Source: Macrocystis pyrifera
Taxonomy: Eukaryota > Sar > Phaeophyceae > Laminariales > Laminariaceae
Assembly (NCBI GenBank): GCA_031763025.1
Contig: JASSKH010000029.1
Location: 3,315,095-3,379,094 of the forward strand
DNA: 64,000 bases
Reading direction: 5' to 3'
This document shows, in pieces, positions 21,041 through 32,835 of the stretch (its first letter is position 1; every line of letters starts with the position of its first letter). The notes beneath the pieces were generated by a model, which was not told the origin of the DNA, did not search any database, and saw only the letters and a list, made by a program, of their open reading frames with translations. The translations under genes were made by a program, and so were the position numbers.

Positions 21041-21648
21041 TGCTGTACTCTTCTGCTGTTGTTCTGAGCAGCGGTGCAGTTGTCACGGCCAACCGAGAGG
21101 ACAGCAGTACGCATGTGCCTGCTGTCGCCACCGTTTGCCTGCGCCACCACCACGCACCGCCGTCTCTGCTGTTGTTCGAGCTGCGCGGTTGGTATTTTGG
21201 ATCGACAAGCTCGTCATAATTTCATTGTGGTATATAGTAGACCCAAAAGCTGCGTCACAGTAGCAGCGTGTCCCCTGCAACCACTTGAGAGCACAGCAGT
21301 AGTAGTAGCAGTATAGTTCCTGCAGTTGTCCTTTGCCTCCACACCATACACACCGCCTATATCTTGCTATGCAAACGTTCCTCGACCGGCATTGAGGCGG
21401 ACGAAAATCGACTGAAACGCCTCAAAGTCGTTGGACGACAGACAACCTACCCTTCTAACACCCTACACAGCTGGTCGAAACAAGACTGCAGTGGTACTGG
21501 CTTCTCGATACCTGCAACCTACGGTACGTACCCACTTCTTATAGCGCCAAAACCACATTTTATAGTACCAAAACCACAAGAAAAAACGGAAACTCTATGG
21601 TACGAATACGTGCTTCTTACGTACTTTTCTTGATACTTACATTATTAG

Positions 21649-22574
21649 AACGATAACGGCCCACGTCAACACCGGTGCTGCCGCTTAGCGGCCGGGGTCT
21701 CGATCGGACCTCTCTGTATCACCCTTCGACCTGATGATCAATTCCACCCCAACAGCAGATGGTCAGGTGACGTCGTGGAACGGCATACTGGTATCATGTA
21801 CACTCGGACGGCTCTCGGCTTCAACTGGCACTACACTACCGATTGCCATATCGAGGACCATGGCCATATCGAGATAATCGCATCTCAATGTGCACGATGG
21901 CGAGATCCCGCACCAGTCTTGATTCCGCACAGACCACCCCAGTGGCTCCAGGATGAAGTCAATGCCTTGTTCCTGACAAGAGCCGCCTCCGACTTCTCAT
22001 TTCCTGGACCTGCTCCGTGCCCCCCCTGCGACGAGAGCTGCGCCCGGCACATCAGCACATCCATATGGTCGTTTCTTCCTAGGAGTACGGACAACGCCCC
22101 AGATCGCATTTTCTTCGCGTCTGCACGTGAAGACATCTACGAGGATGCCGGAGAGCCGCCAGCACCGTCATCCATTGTGATGATAGGCGTTGAGTACTGC
22201 CTCGTAGCTGTCATCTACTCCATTCCGAACCATTCCGTGACCCAGTTGCGTTCGAGCGGGCGGTGGTTGAAGTACGATTGTATACTCGGGGGAGTACCAC
22301 GTTTTGCGACGATTTCGACTATGACTGGTATCATGCTTTCCAGCATATGTATGTCTACCTTCGAAAGTCTATGACCTTGATTGTTCCCCAGGCACATACG
22401 ACACCATACTTTAGTGCTAGCTACCATGAGCGCATAAACCAAGAAGGCGCGGAGATAATCGAGGCGACTAGACAAGGACTCATCATGCCTCCGCCTTACC
22501 GAAGTCCTGGCCACTACGACGTGAGGAGCGCAGCTGTGCCATGCCGACTCGACTCCGACGTACCGCCGCCTTGA
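21649..22574 (+). pseudogene. frameshifted gene remnant, unknown family
   Basis: An open frame follows an acceptor-like TTATTAG ending at 21648 and runs to a stop at 22374; its first ATG is at 21796. The next frame is open from 22263 to 22574 and continues the same style of protein (FCDDFDYDWYHAFQ). One missing G in the GGGGG run at 22288-22292 would account for the switch. Visible features are a CxxCxxxCxxH cluster at 22018-22050 and a segment NHSVTQLRSSGRWLKYD at 22228-22278. The latter is loosely like the His-box region of ubiquitin-protease-type cysteine peptidases. No Cys-box is seen, so that link is speculative. It could be a decayed host gene, part of a transposon protein, or an active gene with a base error here. 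Confidence 0.4.
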
Positions 22575-23640
22575 GCGTCTCACGTGTTCTTGACATGTGT
22601 GCTGAAATGTTTTGGTTTTTCGTGTGATATTGCGTCTCGATTAGGACTGCCTGCCTTCTTGTTTCCCTCTTTTTGCTAGAACGCATTTTGCAGAAACGTT
22701 GCACGGCGCGTCCAGCCTTTCGAGTTCTGCGCAGCTACATTTATATTAACTGTTCGGTCGACAGAGTGTTGTTTACGGGGTGCATGTACGTAACAATCAT
22801 CGGCGAAAAGTCTACTTGTATGCCTTTTGTCATCTTCGACTTCACTGCGGCGTTTTATTCGGTATGGCTGTGTTCGCGACACGTCGAGGTCATCGCAATC
22901 TGCGCGATGCGACTGTGATGTTATGTTTGTTTTTTTGCTTCGCAATAGCGGCAACTGCAGCATCTTCAAACAAGCATTATTCTACGCGGCAAATATCGAC
23001 GTCACGAGAGAATTTTCATACCTCCGTCCAACCGTTTATTATATGGTGACACCTAGGGAACAGCAGGGCAATCCTTGCCTTGCCCTACAAAACTCGTTAA
23101 TAGGTAGAATTAAAATACCAAACCGTTTCATGTTTTTCGGTTCTGTTTGGCCCAGCCATGTGTGCCTACACACGTTGCCGCATCTGTTGGTGTTGTAGCT
23201 CGACCGACTCGTGCTTCGTGGTCGCGCGCCTCATTGTAATATTATTAGGTAGCAAGCTTCTTGGCATTTTTTTTCATGCATTTCGTGTCCCCGAATTCGG
23301 AAAATAAACAATTACCTCAAGTTCCAGTACGATTTTTGTTAATGCGTCCCACCAGGTCTCACCGAAGTCCCATCGCCCCAGCTTGTACGTATAAGTATCA
23401 AGGTACCAGGTATTCATTTCTCGTATATACGTACGCACGAAGTACGAGTCCATTAATTAATTTGAAAAAGACTGCAGAAGAGAAGCGGGAAGGGGGGAAG
23501 GCACTCGCTCGCATGTCATATGCAATACACATGATCGATATCGGAAGGAACAAGCGTGAAACATGCTGTAGTGTATAGTATTCATGTCAATAAAATACGC
23601 CTGCGAGCTGCCTATCGAAGATTGAACCCGAATTACTACT
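22575..23640. other. no recognised feature
   Basis: I see no supported gene or clear repeat. Short open frames overlap on both strands. Confidence 0.45.
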
Positions 23641-23764
23641 GCGTGTGTAGCTGGATTTTTGACAAGAATACAGCTGTAGTACATAGCTCACTGCTTAATA
23701 ATGTACAGCAATAGTTTTTTTTTGCCGCAGTTTTGTGACAGCAGAAGAACATGTGCCGAATTAG

Positions 23765-23855
23765 GATTGAAGAACCAGCACGGACACTGGTTGTACTGGA
23801 TGTCGACGGGTAGGAAGAACGGTTGAATGTGAAGAACACACACAGTTCACAGACA
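23765..23855 (-). repeat. dispersed CAGCACGG repeat, copy 1
   Basis: On the minus strand it reads GTGTTCTTCACATTCAACCG, TCGACATCCAGTACAACC and TGTCCGTGCTGGTTCTTCAA, then TCCTAATTC. Similar sequence occurs at 50138-50222 and 58908-58980 on the plus strand. Confidence 0.6.
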
Positions 23856-24476
23856 ACATCATGTCTGCTGGTCTCTGCCGTCTTCAGTCTCGAGTTTCGA
23901 ATCTTGAGCAGCAGCAGTGTACGGCAGTAGCAAATGTCTGCGATATGTCTGCTCATGACGAGCTAGCGAGTATCTTGCGGACCAATGCCCAGATGGGTAG
24001 GGTGATTCGTGTACTGAGTCAAGCTTGGGAGACTATTGAGAGGTTTGAGTGGATTCAACTCCTACACTACCCGAGTCGGGAGAGATAAAATCTAGACTCA
24101 GGTGCCTACATCCTCGGAGTAAACCACACTTTAATGACGGGCAGAGACAGGCCCGACTAAGGTGGAAGGAACGAACCGGGTTCGAACCGGTACACGAAAA
24201 CATGATAAACAAGTGTGAACAGGGGTTTCCTCTCACTCTCCGGGGCGCTGAAACAATATATATCTATATATATATCTTTCGGGTTCTGCGTTCTCCGTTG
24301 TTTACTGTTTTATTGTTGCACATCCTGGCCCAGCAAAAACGCAAACCACACCGCACAGCTCTGCAGCAGCATGCAGCAGGAGCAGCCACACAGCTCTGCA
24401 GCAACAGTACATCTATTGCACCGCCATACAATCCGAACCTTCAACCCAAGTACAACCCGCCACTCGGTGGTACACC

Positions 24477-24870
24477 AACATGAACGGGGATAAGAGATCG
24501 CCAACAAGCGGTCAGAGAGCTGATGACTCTCTGTTGGCCAATGAAAACATGTACTGGTAGGTTGAGATAGACGACAGACGGACGAGAGATATCTATAGCG
24601 CTAAGTATTAGATTCCCCCAACAACCAGTTCCGCAACGACAGCCCGATGAATTTTCAACAGCGGGGTTACTATTTTAGTACCGAAAAATGCGATGAGGAT
24701 CGCAAAATGAAGGAAACTTTACACATTGAGGAGGCACACACATGAACGAGGATAAGAGACCTCCAACAAGCGGTCAGAGAGCTGACTACGCTCTGTTGGC
24801 CAATAAAAAAAAAAAATGTCGGTTGTTTACTGCACGGTATTAAACGACAGATTGACAGATCGCTGTACCG
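24477..24870. repeat. direct repeat, about 265-bp offset
   Basis: The copies at 24477-24590 and 24742-24870 share ACATGAACGRGGATAAGAGA, CCAACAAGCGGTCAGAGAGC, CTCTGTTGGCCAAT and an ACGACAGA end. A related reverse-complement fragment (CAATCTGTCGTTTACG..ACAACCGACATGTTTTGC) lies near 31475-31560. Confidence 0.65.
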
Positions 24871-24916
24871 CGAAATATTAAAGATCTCTAGGGAAATGCC
24901 CTTCGCGTGTTTGAGT

Positions 24917-25185
24917 AGCAGTATGGTATCAATACTCGTTCCTGCTCTGTCGCCCTGGAGGCATATCTATGCTCTTGTGCACTTGACATATTTTCAACAG
25001 CGGGGCTATTGGAGTTGGTACAGCAGTATCTATACTCGTCCCTGCTCTGTCGCCCAAAAGGCATATATATCCTCTTGTGCACTTGACATATTTTCAACAA
25101 GCAGGGTTAATAGAGTTGGTCCAGCAGTATCTATACTCGTTCCTGCTCTGTCGCCCTGAAGGCACATGCTCTTCTTGTGCACTTA
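24917..25185 (+). repeat. about 102-bp tandem array (composite family, third module)
   Basis: Three units start near 24917, 25020 and 25122 with CAGTATCTATACTCGTYCCT, then GCTCTGTCGCCC, a GGCATAT segment, CTCTTGTGCACTTGACATAT and TTTTCAACA. The reverse orientation of this unit recurs at 32295-32640, 34985-35130 and 58500-58740. Confidence 0.75.
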
Positions 25186-25379
25186 ACGCTCTGCCATCGC
25201 TTGTCACCTAAGAGATCCCCAACAAGCTGTTGCCGTTGCGGCTGCTGATGCTCCCTGGTACCGTCGGTCTCCGTTTGCACCGTCACCTCTTCATATATCA
25301 CCTCATCACCTTGCACATTCACCTCACTTATCACCTCATCACATTGCACCTGCAATGTATGTTCTGCTTGTATACTTGG

Positions 25380-25790
25380 TGTGATATCGTACGTTTGTGT
25401 ATGGTACTTGGTATGATGGTACTACATTTCGATATACTATAAGGGAAAACCCCGGTATGGTATATGGGATATATTACTGGTATGGTATATGGGAAACGCA
25501 CCATATGTGGTATGGTATGTTTGCGGTATGGTACGATGGTACGGTCTCGTGGATATATTTTACGGCTAAACTTGCCTGGTGGTATGGTATGTCAACAGTA
25601 TATAAGGTCCGTAAGGATCGAATAAGTCGAACAATATCATCTGTAACGACCTTATATATCGACCATTGGAAAGTGTTCGAAAATATAAGCCGTTCGGACA
25701 GACAGACAGACAGGCAGACAAACAGACAGCCAAGTTTGAATTTACCGCAGCTGAGACTCAGTTTGACTAACTTAGAACACGACGTATTCG
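25380..25790 (-). repeat. composite repeat family, modules 1 and 2
   Basis: On the minus strand, a CTGTCTGTCTGTC run is followed by CCAATGGTCGATATATAAGG, TCGTTACAGATGATATTG and then ATACCATACCACCAGGC. Many diverged ATACCATACCAC units follow down to about 25380. The third module (102-bp array) lies next to it at 24917-25185. Confidence 0.7.
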
Positions 25791-26639
25791 ACTCTTACGG
25801 ACCATATGTACTGAAACATTTCCTAGGTTTACCTAGGGGTTCTGTAGCGGAAATTCGAAACTTGTCTGTCTTGTCTGTCTCCCCTCGAAAGTAACCTCTA
25901 ATCCATCAAAAACTGGTCTCAAACCACCCCCGACGTACACCTCGCGAATCGATAGCGGACATACATACAAGCAGTCTGGGCCAACATTCGGATTCAACGG
26001 AGCCCTGGATTTTGAACTACACGTCCCAGCCCCACCCCCGGGACAATCGCTTGTAGACAATCGCTTTTGCCAGAGTCGGTACGAGCAGCGAAATATTTCG
26101 CTAATTGGCTACAGCGCATCGATCGTAACATACGTGAGATCATCGTGTAGACGCATGGGTGGCTCAGCTGTATTGGCTATGACGTTAATGAGGTCGTTGC
26201 TCGCCGCTTTCAAACGGCCGTGCCAGGTCGCTTCTGACTGCATGGTCTTGACCTCATGAGGTTTGTGATGTATTATGTGGCATTTTATGGCAGGGTCGCT
26301 TCCTTATCTACAGTAAATCGAAATAGTTACCAAACACACAACAGCAGCAGCAGTTTTACAGCAAAGCAGCAGTAGTTCTTGATTGACGTCGTGCAACGTC
26401 GCAGAGAAGAGTATTCCTCCGCAGTATGCCCCCACGGCGGCGGCAAGCAACAGGACACTAGCTATCGTACTCTCCTTGTCGTGCCTCGGGCGGTCCACGA
26501 CATCAATGGCCCCAAGCTCTTACCACGGACACCGCCATCTCGTACAAGTACGAGGTTGACCGGCGTTTTGCGTTCAAATACTGGTTTCTTGGGCGTATCG
26601 CGTCCGGATGACACCAGCAGCATTGCTTCAGGTAGACAT

Positions 26640-27065
26640 GTTCAGTAGAGCTTCTCGTAGCAGGTGCCACCACTACTATTAATACTGCTGTAGGACAATC
26701 CCACCAGAGCCTCTCCTGCTTCTCCGTCCCCTCATCAGTAGGAGTGTGGCCCTGGCAATACCGCCTGCAGCATGTCTTAGGGACACGGCACGAGCGATGC
26801 TATCGGCAGGCACAGTCTTCCTACGAGTACTCACAGAGTTGGGTTTTGTTAGATAGTTCTGAAAAAACAAAAACTGTTATGACAGGTGCCACCACTATTG
26901 CTGTACGACATCTACAGCAGATCTTCTCCTGCTCTGTAGGAGGGTGGGCCTGACAACACCACCTGCAGCATGTCTTAGACACGGCCCGAACGTCGCTGTG
27001 GACAGACAGCCTCTCTACGAGTACTCGTAGACTTGGGTTTCGTTAGGTAGAACTAAAAAAAAACG
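26640..27065 (+). repeat. two tandem copies of a dispersed repeat (copies a and b)
   Basis: The two copies are offset by about 220 bp. Each carries CTCTCCTGCT, ACCRCCTGCAGCATGTCTTA and CTACGAGTACTC, then TTGGGTTTYGTTAG and a purine-rich AAAAACAAAA end. A third copy is at 17405-17745. Confidence 0.65.
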
Positions 27066-27379
27066 AACCCGTTTGTTAATTCACGACTTGCAACAGCACC
27101 AGCACAAGACGGTGTCGTTCGTGTGTGCGTGCACAGAGCCCACCGGGACTGGCATTGGTGCCGTGTGCGTTGATCGCCGCTGCTGCGAGAAGGTGTGCCA
27201 AACACTCCGTATAATCGTTACCCGTTCTTTGCGCCATGTTTACTGACCCCCCGCCCATACTGCAACGCTTTGTGGCGAAAATCTAACCTACCTCTCCACA
27301 TAAACCACCCACATTTTCTACTTTATTGTCGCATTTTCGCTATCTTGCATTGATAAGCAGACGAGGGTGTAATAGCCAT

Positions 27380-27915
27380 ATTGTCTCGAACTAATCCGCC
27401 CACTAAGCCCACCGACGGGCCGATGCTTACTGCTGTACAGTGGTGCAACAGCAGACAGCTACCACGCCGGCGGGGCCGGTATACGTATATACCCACACCA
27501 CCGAAGTTCCGATGCTTGTTCGTGCTTTGGCTTATGTTTGTTGACCCTCGGCCCTTGCTGCAATGCTATTACGGGGGTCCATAGATAACAGGACCAAATT
27601 TTGTTAGTAAAAATAGGTAAATATATAGGTTTTTATGTATATGATAGGTCCTATTAACTATGTACCCCCGTAATATGTAGCGGACAACCAACCCAAACAT
27701 CCGCTTAAACTACTCATACCCCCAGCACATTCTATCTTGAACTAATCCGCCCACTTACTCCCCGACGTTCCGATACTTACTGCCGTACGGATGGGACGAC
27801 AGCTGCCACGCCAGCGGGGCCGGCATACGTTTATACCCACACCATCGACGTTTGGATGCTTGCTCATGCTATGGGTTGTGGTTGCTGACCACAAGCCCAT
27901 GCTGCAACGCTATAC
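27380..27915 (+). repeat. tandem duplication, about 350-bp offset, split by a MITE
   Basis: The copies at 27380-27568 plus 27674-27700, and at 27733-27915, share CGAACTAATCCGCCCACT, CACGCCRGCGGGGCCGG, TATACCCACACCA and GCTGCAAYGCTATA. The first copy carries the 105-bp MITE; the second preserves the empty site. Confidence 0.75.
27569..27673. mobile_element. 105-bp MITE, TA target site, copy 1
   Basis: The ends TTACGGGGGTCCATAG and CTATGTACCCCCGTAA are inverted repeats. TA is duplicated at 27567-27568 and 27674-27675. The paralogous sequence near 27912 (AACGCTATACATGTGGCG) shows the site without the element. The TA target and TIR-only structure suggest a Tc1/mariner-type MITE. Further copies lie at 37471-37575 and 54484-54580. 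Confidence 0.8.
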
Positions 27916-28079
27916 ATGTGGCGAAAACCCAACTCACCTATCCACCCAAACCACGAATACCCCCAATCCGCCCACTTATCCACCGACGTTCCGATGGCTC
28001 ATGCTGCATTAGTAGTATGATCCCTGCTTCGCCAGGTTCCGATGCTTCCTGCTGTACCTCGTGATATTCGTGTGAATTT

Positions 28080-28900
28080 CTATATATAAGCCCTCGTACG
28101 ATTCTGATGGTTTCCGCTTGACTTCCCGTCTCCTGGCTTCTTATCTTTGCTATTGCGGGTCTAGCAGGAGTCGTCGCAAATGTGCACACTGTTCTCCCGT
28201 CGTCAAGGCAGCTGTTGTTTCGATGTGTGGCCATCCTTTGGGCATTGTTGACGGGAGTACTTTCACTGTGATGGGGAGGCTTGCTGGCGTCCTACCATCA
28301 CGGACACTACCACCCGGTTCGAGCGCTAAATTGCGAACGCTCAGTTGTTATTGACCTGTCGGATCAAGATGAGACAGAGTTCTGCTTCTTCAAATACTGC
28401 TTCTATGAGAAGAGGGCGGACATCGTCAGCTCCGCTATTCTGACAACGTAACAGATCGCGCTTGCGCACGTCATCCACGCATCGGAGCGCAATTGCGAAC
28501 GTTAGTTCGCTAAACACGGCATACAGCACGCTGGGGTCACCCGCTAGCGCGAGCGTTGGTTCGTCAAACAGCGCTAACAGCACCATGGGGTTGCCCGCAA
28601 GCGCAGGTTCATCCGCGAGAGCGGTTTCGGCCGCTAGCACGATTTCGGTTTCGGGAGCGAGCGCGAAGATTACGACTCGACCGATTGGCGCGGAAGACGG
28701 TAATTCGATCCAGGGCGCAGTGCCTCTCGTAAACGCGGCTGCAACCCCGACCGATAGGGGCCCTTGTGACCGAGGGGGTAAGGGAAAACGGTCCCGCGTA
28801 GTGTAGATGCAGCGCGTTTCTAATCGGATTCGTTTTGCCCAATCTGCCTCTCTGCATCGGCATTGGGTTTCGTGTTGCAAACATATCACAGTATCTTTGG
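28080..28900. other. overlapping open frames on both strands, unresolved
   Basis: The plus frame 28462-28806 is Ser/Ala/Gly-rich with an internal repeat (SLNTAYSTLGSPASA / SNSANSTMGLPASA) but no ATG near its start. The minus frame 28889-28341 runs 182 codons without an ATG start. A minus-strand ATG frame of 98 residues covers 28234-27938. No domain is recognised in any of them. An exon on one strand is possible. Confidence 0.2.
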
Positions 28901-29189
28901 TTGGGTTGAGTTGGGTTCCGTTGCGTTGTGTTAGGTGTCGTGGTGTCCGGGGGGGTAATAGAGTAAAAGGCTCCGCTTGGATTAGATGCAGCGCTTTTCT
29001 ACGCCTGTGACGGTGTCATGTGCTTTTACTTTTTCTATATTGTGCCATACCACCTTTCGGTCGGCTCATGATGTTTCTTTCTCTGTGCAACGCTGCGTTA
29101 AATAATGGATTTCGAATACTTATACAGAAGTATGGGCGGCCGTCGTGTTCTTGTTCGACAAAACTCTAGTCTCCGCCCTGCCGTATCAT

Positions 29190-29600
29190 GCAGGTTTAAT
29201 CAATTCTCAGTTTGTAGAACTGAGTCTCTGTTTTGGTATATGCAAATCTGTCTGTCTGCCTGTCTGTGTGTCTGTCTGTGTGTCTGTCTGTCCGCAAGTC
29301 TTGTATTTTCGAACACTTTCCAATGGCCGATATATAAGCTCGTTACAGATGATATATTCGTACACGACGTATTCGACCCTTAGGGACCTTACATACTGAA
29401 CCATACCATACCACCAGGCAAATTTAGCCCTATAATACATCCGCGACATCGTATCATGGTACCATACCGCAAACGTACCATACCATATACTGTGCTTTTC
29501 CCCTACCATACCGTCAACACAAACCATATCACATACGGTGGTTTTCCCATATTCCCATATATCATACCACCAACATAACCCATATCCCATACCTAGATGG
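29190..29600 (+). repeat. composite repeat family, modules 1 and 2
   Basis: CAGTTTGTAGAACTGAGTCT is followed by an expanded (CTGT)n-type run at 29250-29295, then CCAATGGCCGATATATAAGC, ACGACGTATTCGACCCTTAG and a run of diverged ATACCATACCACC units. This is the best-preserved plus-strand copy. Confidence 0.75.
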
Positions 29601-29739
29601 GGGGACGTCTATACACCAGACCAGGTGCCTGCTACTGCTGTAGTGCTGTCTTGTTGTGCAAGGGTGGCGATGAATACAATAGATGGCTCAGACGCTTGGG
29701 TCCTACGCTCAGTGCAGCTCATTGGCCGCAGGTGTGCAC

Positions 29740-30660
29740 GAAATTGATTAAAAGCATTATCTACGAGTACTACTACTCCTGTATCCGTCTCGAATGGCAA
29801 CAAATGGGCTTTTTTCGGGTTCAAGAAGATACCGTAGGACGCCGCCGGCAAGCTCTTGCCCCCTAAAGCATGCATCCACCTCATTTCTTCGAGCCCGTCA
29901 TCTATACTAGTTGATCTTTCCCGCCACCGAGCGGGTTGCCCGTGGGTTGAGTCTCTGTCGAGATCGAGCGTCTATCGTGTATCGTCGCACGAGCTGAAAT
30001 AATACTTTTTTGGTGTACTTCGCGTTTCCATTCGCATACTATAGCAGGTATTTTAGAGTACAACAGGAGTGGGTTACTTTTTGTGTCACAGCAAAATTAT
30101 CGACGAGTAGTACTGTAGTGCAGAGTGCTTTATTCGTCTCGAATGGCAAACAAAATGCATTTCGTCTATCAGTACAACACACGTCTCGAATGGCAAAAAA
30201 TGGGCTTTTCTCAGTTTTGGGAGGATACCGCAAGACGCCGCCGGCAAGCTCTTGCCCCCTAGCATGCATCCACTTCATTTCTTCGAACCCGTCATCTATA
30301 CTAGTAGATCCTGCCCGCCACCGCGCGAGTTGTCCGTGGGCTGAGTCTCTGTCTAGATCAAGCGTCTATCGTGTATCATCGCACGAGCTGAAACATTGTT
30401 TTTTTGGTGTACTTCGCGTTTCCATTCGCATACTATAGTAGGTCTTTTACAGTACAACATGAGTGGGTTACTTTTTGTGGCACATCAAACTTATCTACGA
30501 GTAATACTGTATGTAGTGCTGTACCCGTTTCGAATGGCAAAAAAATTGCGTACTATCGCAGGCCTTTTACAGCAGCAAAAGGCATTTTTTTTTTTTTTTG
30601 GTTTGGCGGGATACCGTAGGACGCCGCAGGCAGCAGTAGATTACTTTCTACTTTTCGCCT
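29740..30660 (+). repeat. tandem array, units of about 345-395 bp
   Basis: CGTCTCGAATGGCAA starts units at 29786, 30182 and 30526 (the last with CGTTTCG). Each continues through GGATACCGYARGACGCCGC, CAAGCTCTTGCCCCCTA, GCATGCATCCAC and a GTGTACTTCGCGTTTCCATT block. Poly-T or poly-A runs differ in length between units. Confidence 0.8.
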
Positions 30661-30779
30661 TTAGTTGTTGACGATCCTCATCGTATGTTTCGGTACTCGC
30701 AAATAATAAACCGTCAGTTGAAAATACATGTCGAACGTGTGACAACCTACAAAATGTTTTTCGTTGGCCAACAAAGCGT

Positions 30780-31450
30780 CATCATTCGCATACTATAGCA
30801 GTATAGGGCTACCCTATATATTCCCCCTATACGATATGATATTTCCATATTACTTAGTCATGTTTTTTGCCCCCTAGAGGATGCGTCGACCTCATTTCTC
30901 ATTTGGCCTTCAACAACTTTGCATACTATAACGCAAGCAGGTATTTTACATTACCACAACAGGAGTGGATAACTTCTTGTGCGACAACAAAATTATCTAC
31001 GAGTACTACTAAAAAAATGCATACTACTAAAAAATTGCATACGAACTATCGTAGGTCTTTTACAGCAACAAACAGCAGTTAGTTGATTACTTTATACTTT
31101 TCGCCTTTATTTGTATTTTGTGATCCTCGTCGTATGTTGCGGTACTCGCGAAAATAATGACCCGAAATTGCATACTATTGTAGGTATTTCACAACAGCGG
31201 TTAGTTGATTACTTTCTACTTTTCGCCTTTATTTATTTGTATTTTTGCCATCTTCATCGTACGTTTCGGTACTCGCAAAAATAATAACCCGGCAGTTGAA
31301 AAGACGTCAATCTGTCGAATGTGTAACAGCACACAACAAATAAATGGGCTTTTTTCAGGTTTGGGAGGATACCCTGTAGGACGCCGGCGGCAAGCTCTTG
31401 CCCCCTAGAGCATGCATCCACCTCAGTTCTCATTTCGCCAACAACAACAC
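30780..31450 (+). repeat. decayed outliers of the 29740-30660 array
   Basis: Pieces of the same unit recur: CATTCGCATACTATAGCAG near 30782, GGAGTGGATAACTTCTTGTG near 30961, and GGATACCCTGTAGGACGCC with CAAGCTCTTGCCCCCTAGAG near 31365-31410. TACTTTTCGCCTTTATTTG repeats three times around 30650-31240. Confidence 0.65.
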
Positions 31451-31689
31451 TATTTCGCGGCACAGAGATCTCTTGTCAATCTGTCGTTTACGTGTTGTAA
31501 TAAACAACCGACATGTTTTGCTTTGGCCAAGAGAGCGTCGTCAGCTTTCTGACTGATTGTTGGAAATCTCTCCCTGTGCATGTTTCGTTTTTCATTGGCC
31601 AACCGTCTTGTATTTAGCCCTGCAACCCCAATTATACCTCAATGATATCGACCGCATTGCTGTGGTGCTGGTGCGGGTGCTCGTTCTGT

Positions 31690-31925
31690 CTTCGTGTGCT
31701 GCTGCTGGATATGTGTCCCCGCCGAGTACTATAACAAGTGGTACCGATAGTCAACAAGTAGACGCTCTGCCTGAGCCAAACACAGCACTTTGGAGTTCCG
31801 TCTGTGCTGGTCCCGACTGGCCTCTCCGGTCTCTCTCAACAACTCCACCTGCGACTTTAGAAACAAAGAGACAAGCAAACTGAGAACAGCGCTCGAATGC
31901 ATTTCATCGAGGGCAAATACAACAA
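31690..31925 (+). repeat. dispersed 200-bp repeat with a shared open frame, copy 1
   Basis: It matches 34325-34545 and 37665-37870. Shared blocks are GAGCCAAA, a GTCTGTGCTGGTCCCGACTG segment, CTGCGACTT, AAACAAAGAGACAAGCAAAC and TGCATTTCATCGAGGGCAA. In one frame the copies read alike (CAGPDWP, FAGADGP, CAGADRH, then ..TKRQAN or a related end). Confidence 0.6.
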
Positions 31926-31999
31926 CTTAAACTAAAAAAATACTACCAGGTAAATGGTAACACCCAGGGAACAGCCGGGCAACGATTGCCCTGCTCTAC

Positions 32000-32660
32000 A
32001 GTATCATACCACGAGGCAATATTTAGCCGTACAATACATCAATCACACCGTACCATCATACCATACCACCAGCATACCTTATCACAAACCGTGATTTTTC
32101 CATTTAGTATATAAACCGTACCACCATACCTACCAACGTTTCAGATATCACATACCGTGCCACACCGCGCACCATGCCACACTGTTCCGTACCACGTACC
32201 ATACCACACCCATAACGTACCAACACCACCCGAGGGACTTAACCATACGAGGACTGAACGAGTAAAGATACCATCATACGGCTGTACCAACAAACACTAC
32301 AAGGAAGTACACAAGAGCATGATGTCAGGGCCACAGAGTAGGAGCGAATATAGATACCATTCTGCTGTACCAACACCATACGTACACAAGAGTCCTGAAG
32401 CAGAAGCGAGTTTAGATACCACACTGCTGTCCCAACCCGACAAGTACACAAGAGCATGTGGGCACGCGACGAGCGATAGCAGAGCGTCAAGTGCACAAGA
32501 GCATAACAATATGCCTATATGCCTTCGGGGCGACAGGGCAGGAGCGAGTAAATCTCTGACCGCATACTGCTGTACCAACACCACAAGTACACAAGAGCAA
32601 TACTTCAGGGCGACAGAGCAAAAATACCACAAGGAGAGCATGCATTTGTTTGTCAATTCT
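32000..32660 (+). repeat. composite repeat family, modules 2 and 3
   Basis: ATACCATACCACC units (32000-32210) precede three to four units of AAGTACACAAGAGCAT, GGGCGACAGRGCAGGAGCGA and CATACTGCTGTACCAACACC (32295-32640). This is the third module in the orientation opposite to 24917-25185. Module 1 is absent. Open frames across it follow the repeat. Confidence 0.7.
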
Positions 32661-32726
32661 AATTCCATGTCGTCCAAGATGACCGGAGCTGTGCTACGAG
32701 CGATCAGCGACGCAGCAGAGGCAAAT

Positions 32727-32835
32727 ACTTCCCTCCCTCCTCCCGGCTTATCTCCGTCCTTCCCCCCCTTCCTCTGCTCTCTTCCCTCCTTGCCTCCCTC
32801 CTTGCCTGCAGACCTCTATCCGTGCTTTCGTGTAC
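32727..32835. repeat. polypyrimidine tract
   Basis: About 100 bases are almost all C and T on the plus strand, built of CCCTCCCTCC and TTCCCCCCCTTCC-type runs. It sits 10-20 bp before a GGTACCTGGTACC motif. Confidence 0.7.

Noticed and set aside
24155..24240. Possible tRNA gene (GGGTTCGAACCGG)
   Set aside because: The GTTCGAA stretch is a palindrome and fits a T loop poorly. I find no pairing acceptor stem, D arm or anticodon arm on either strand.
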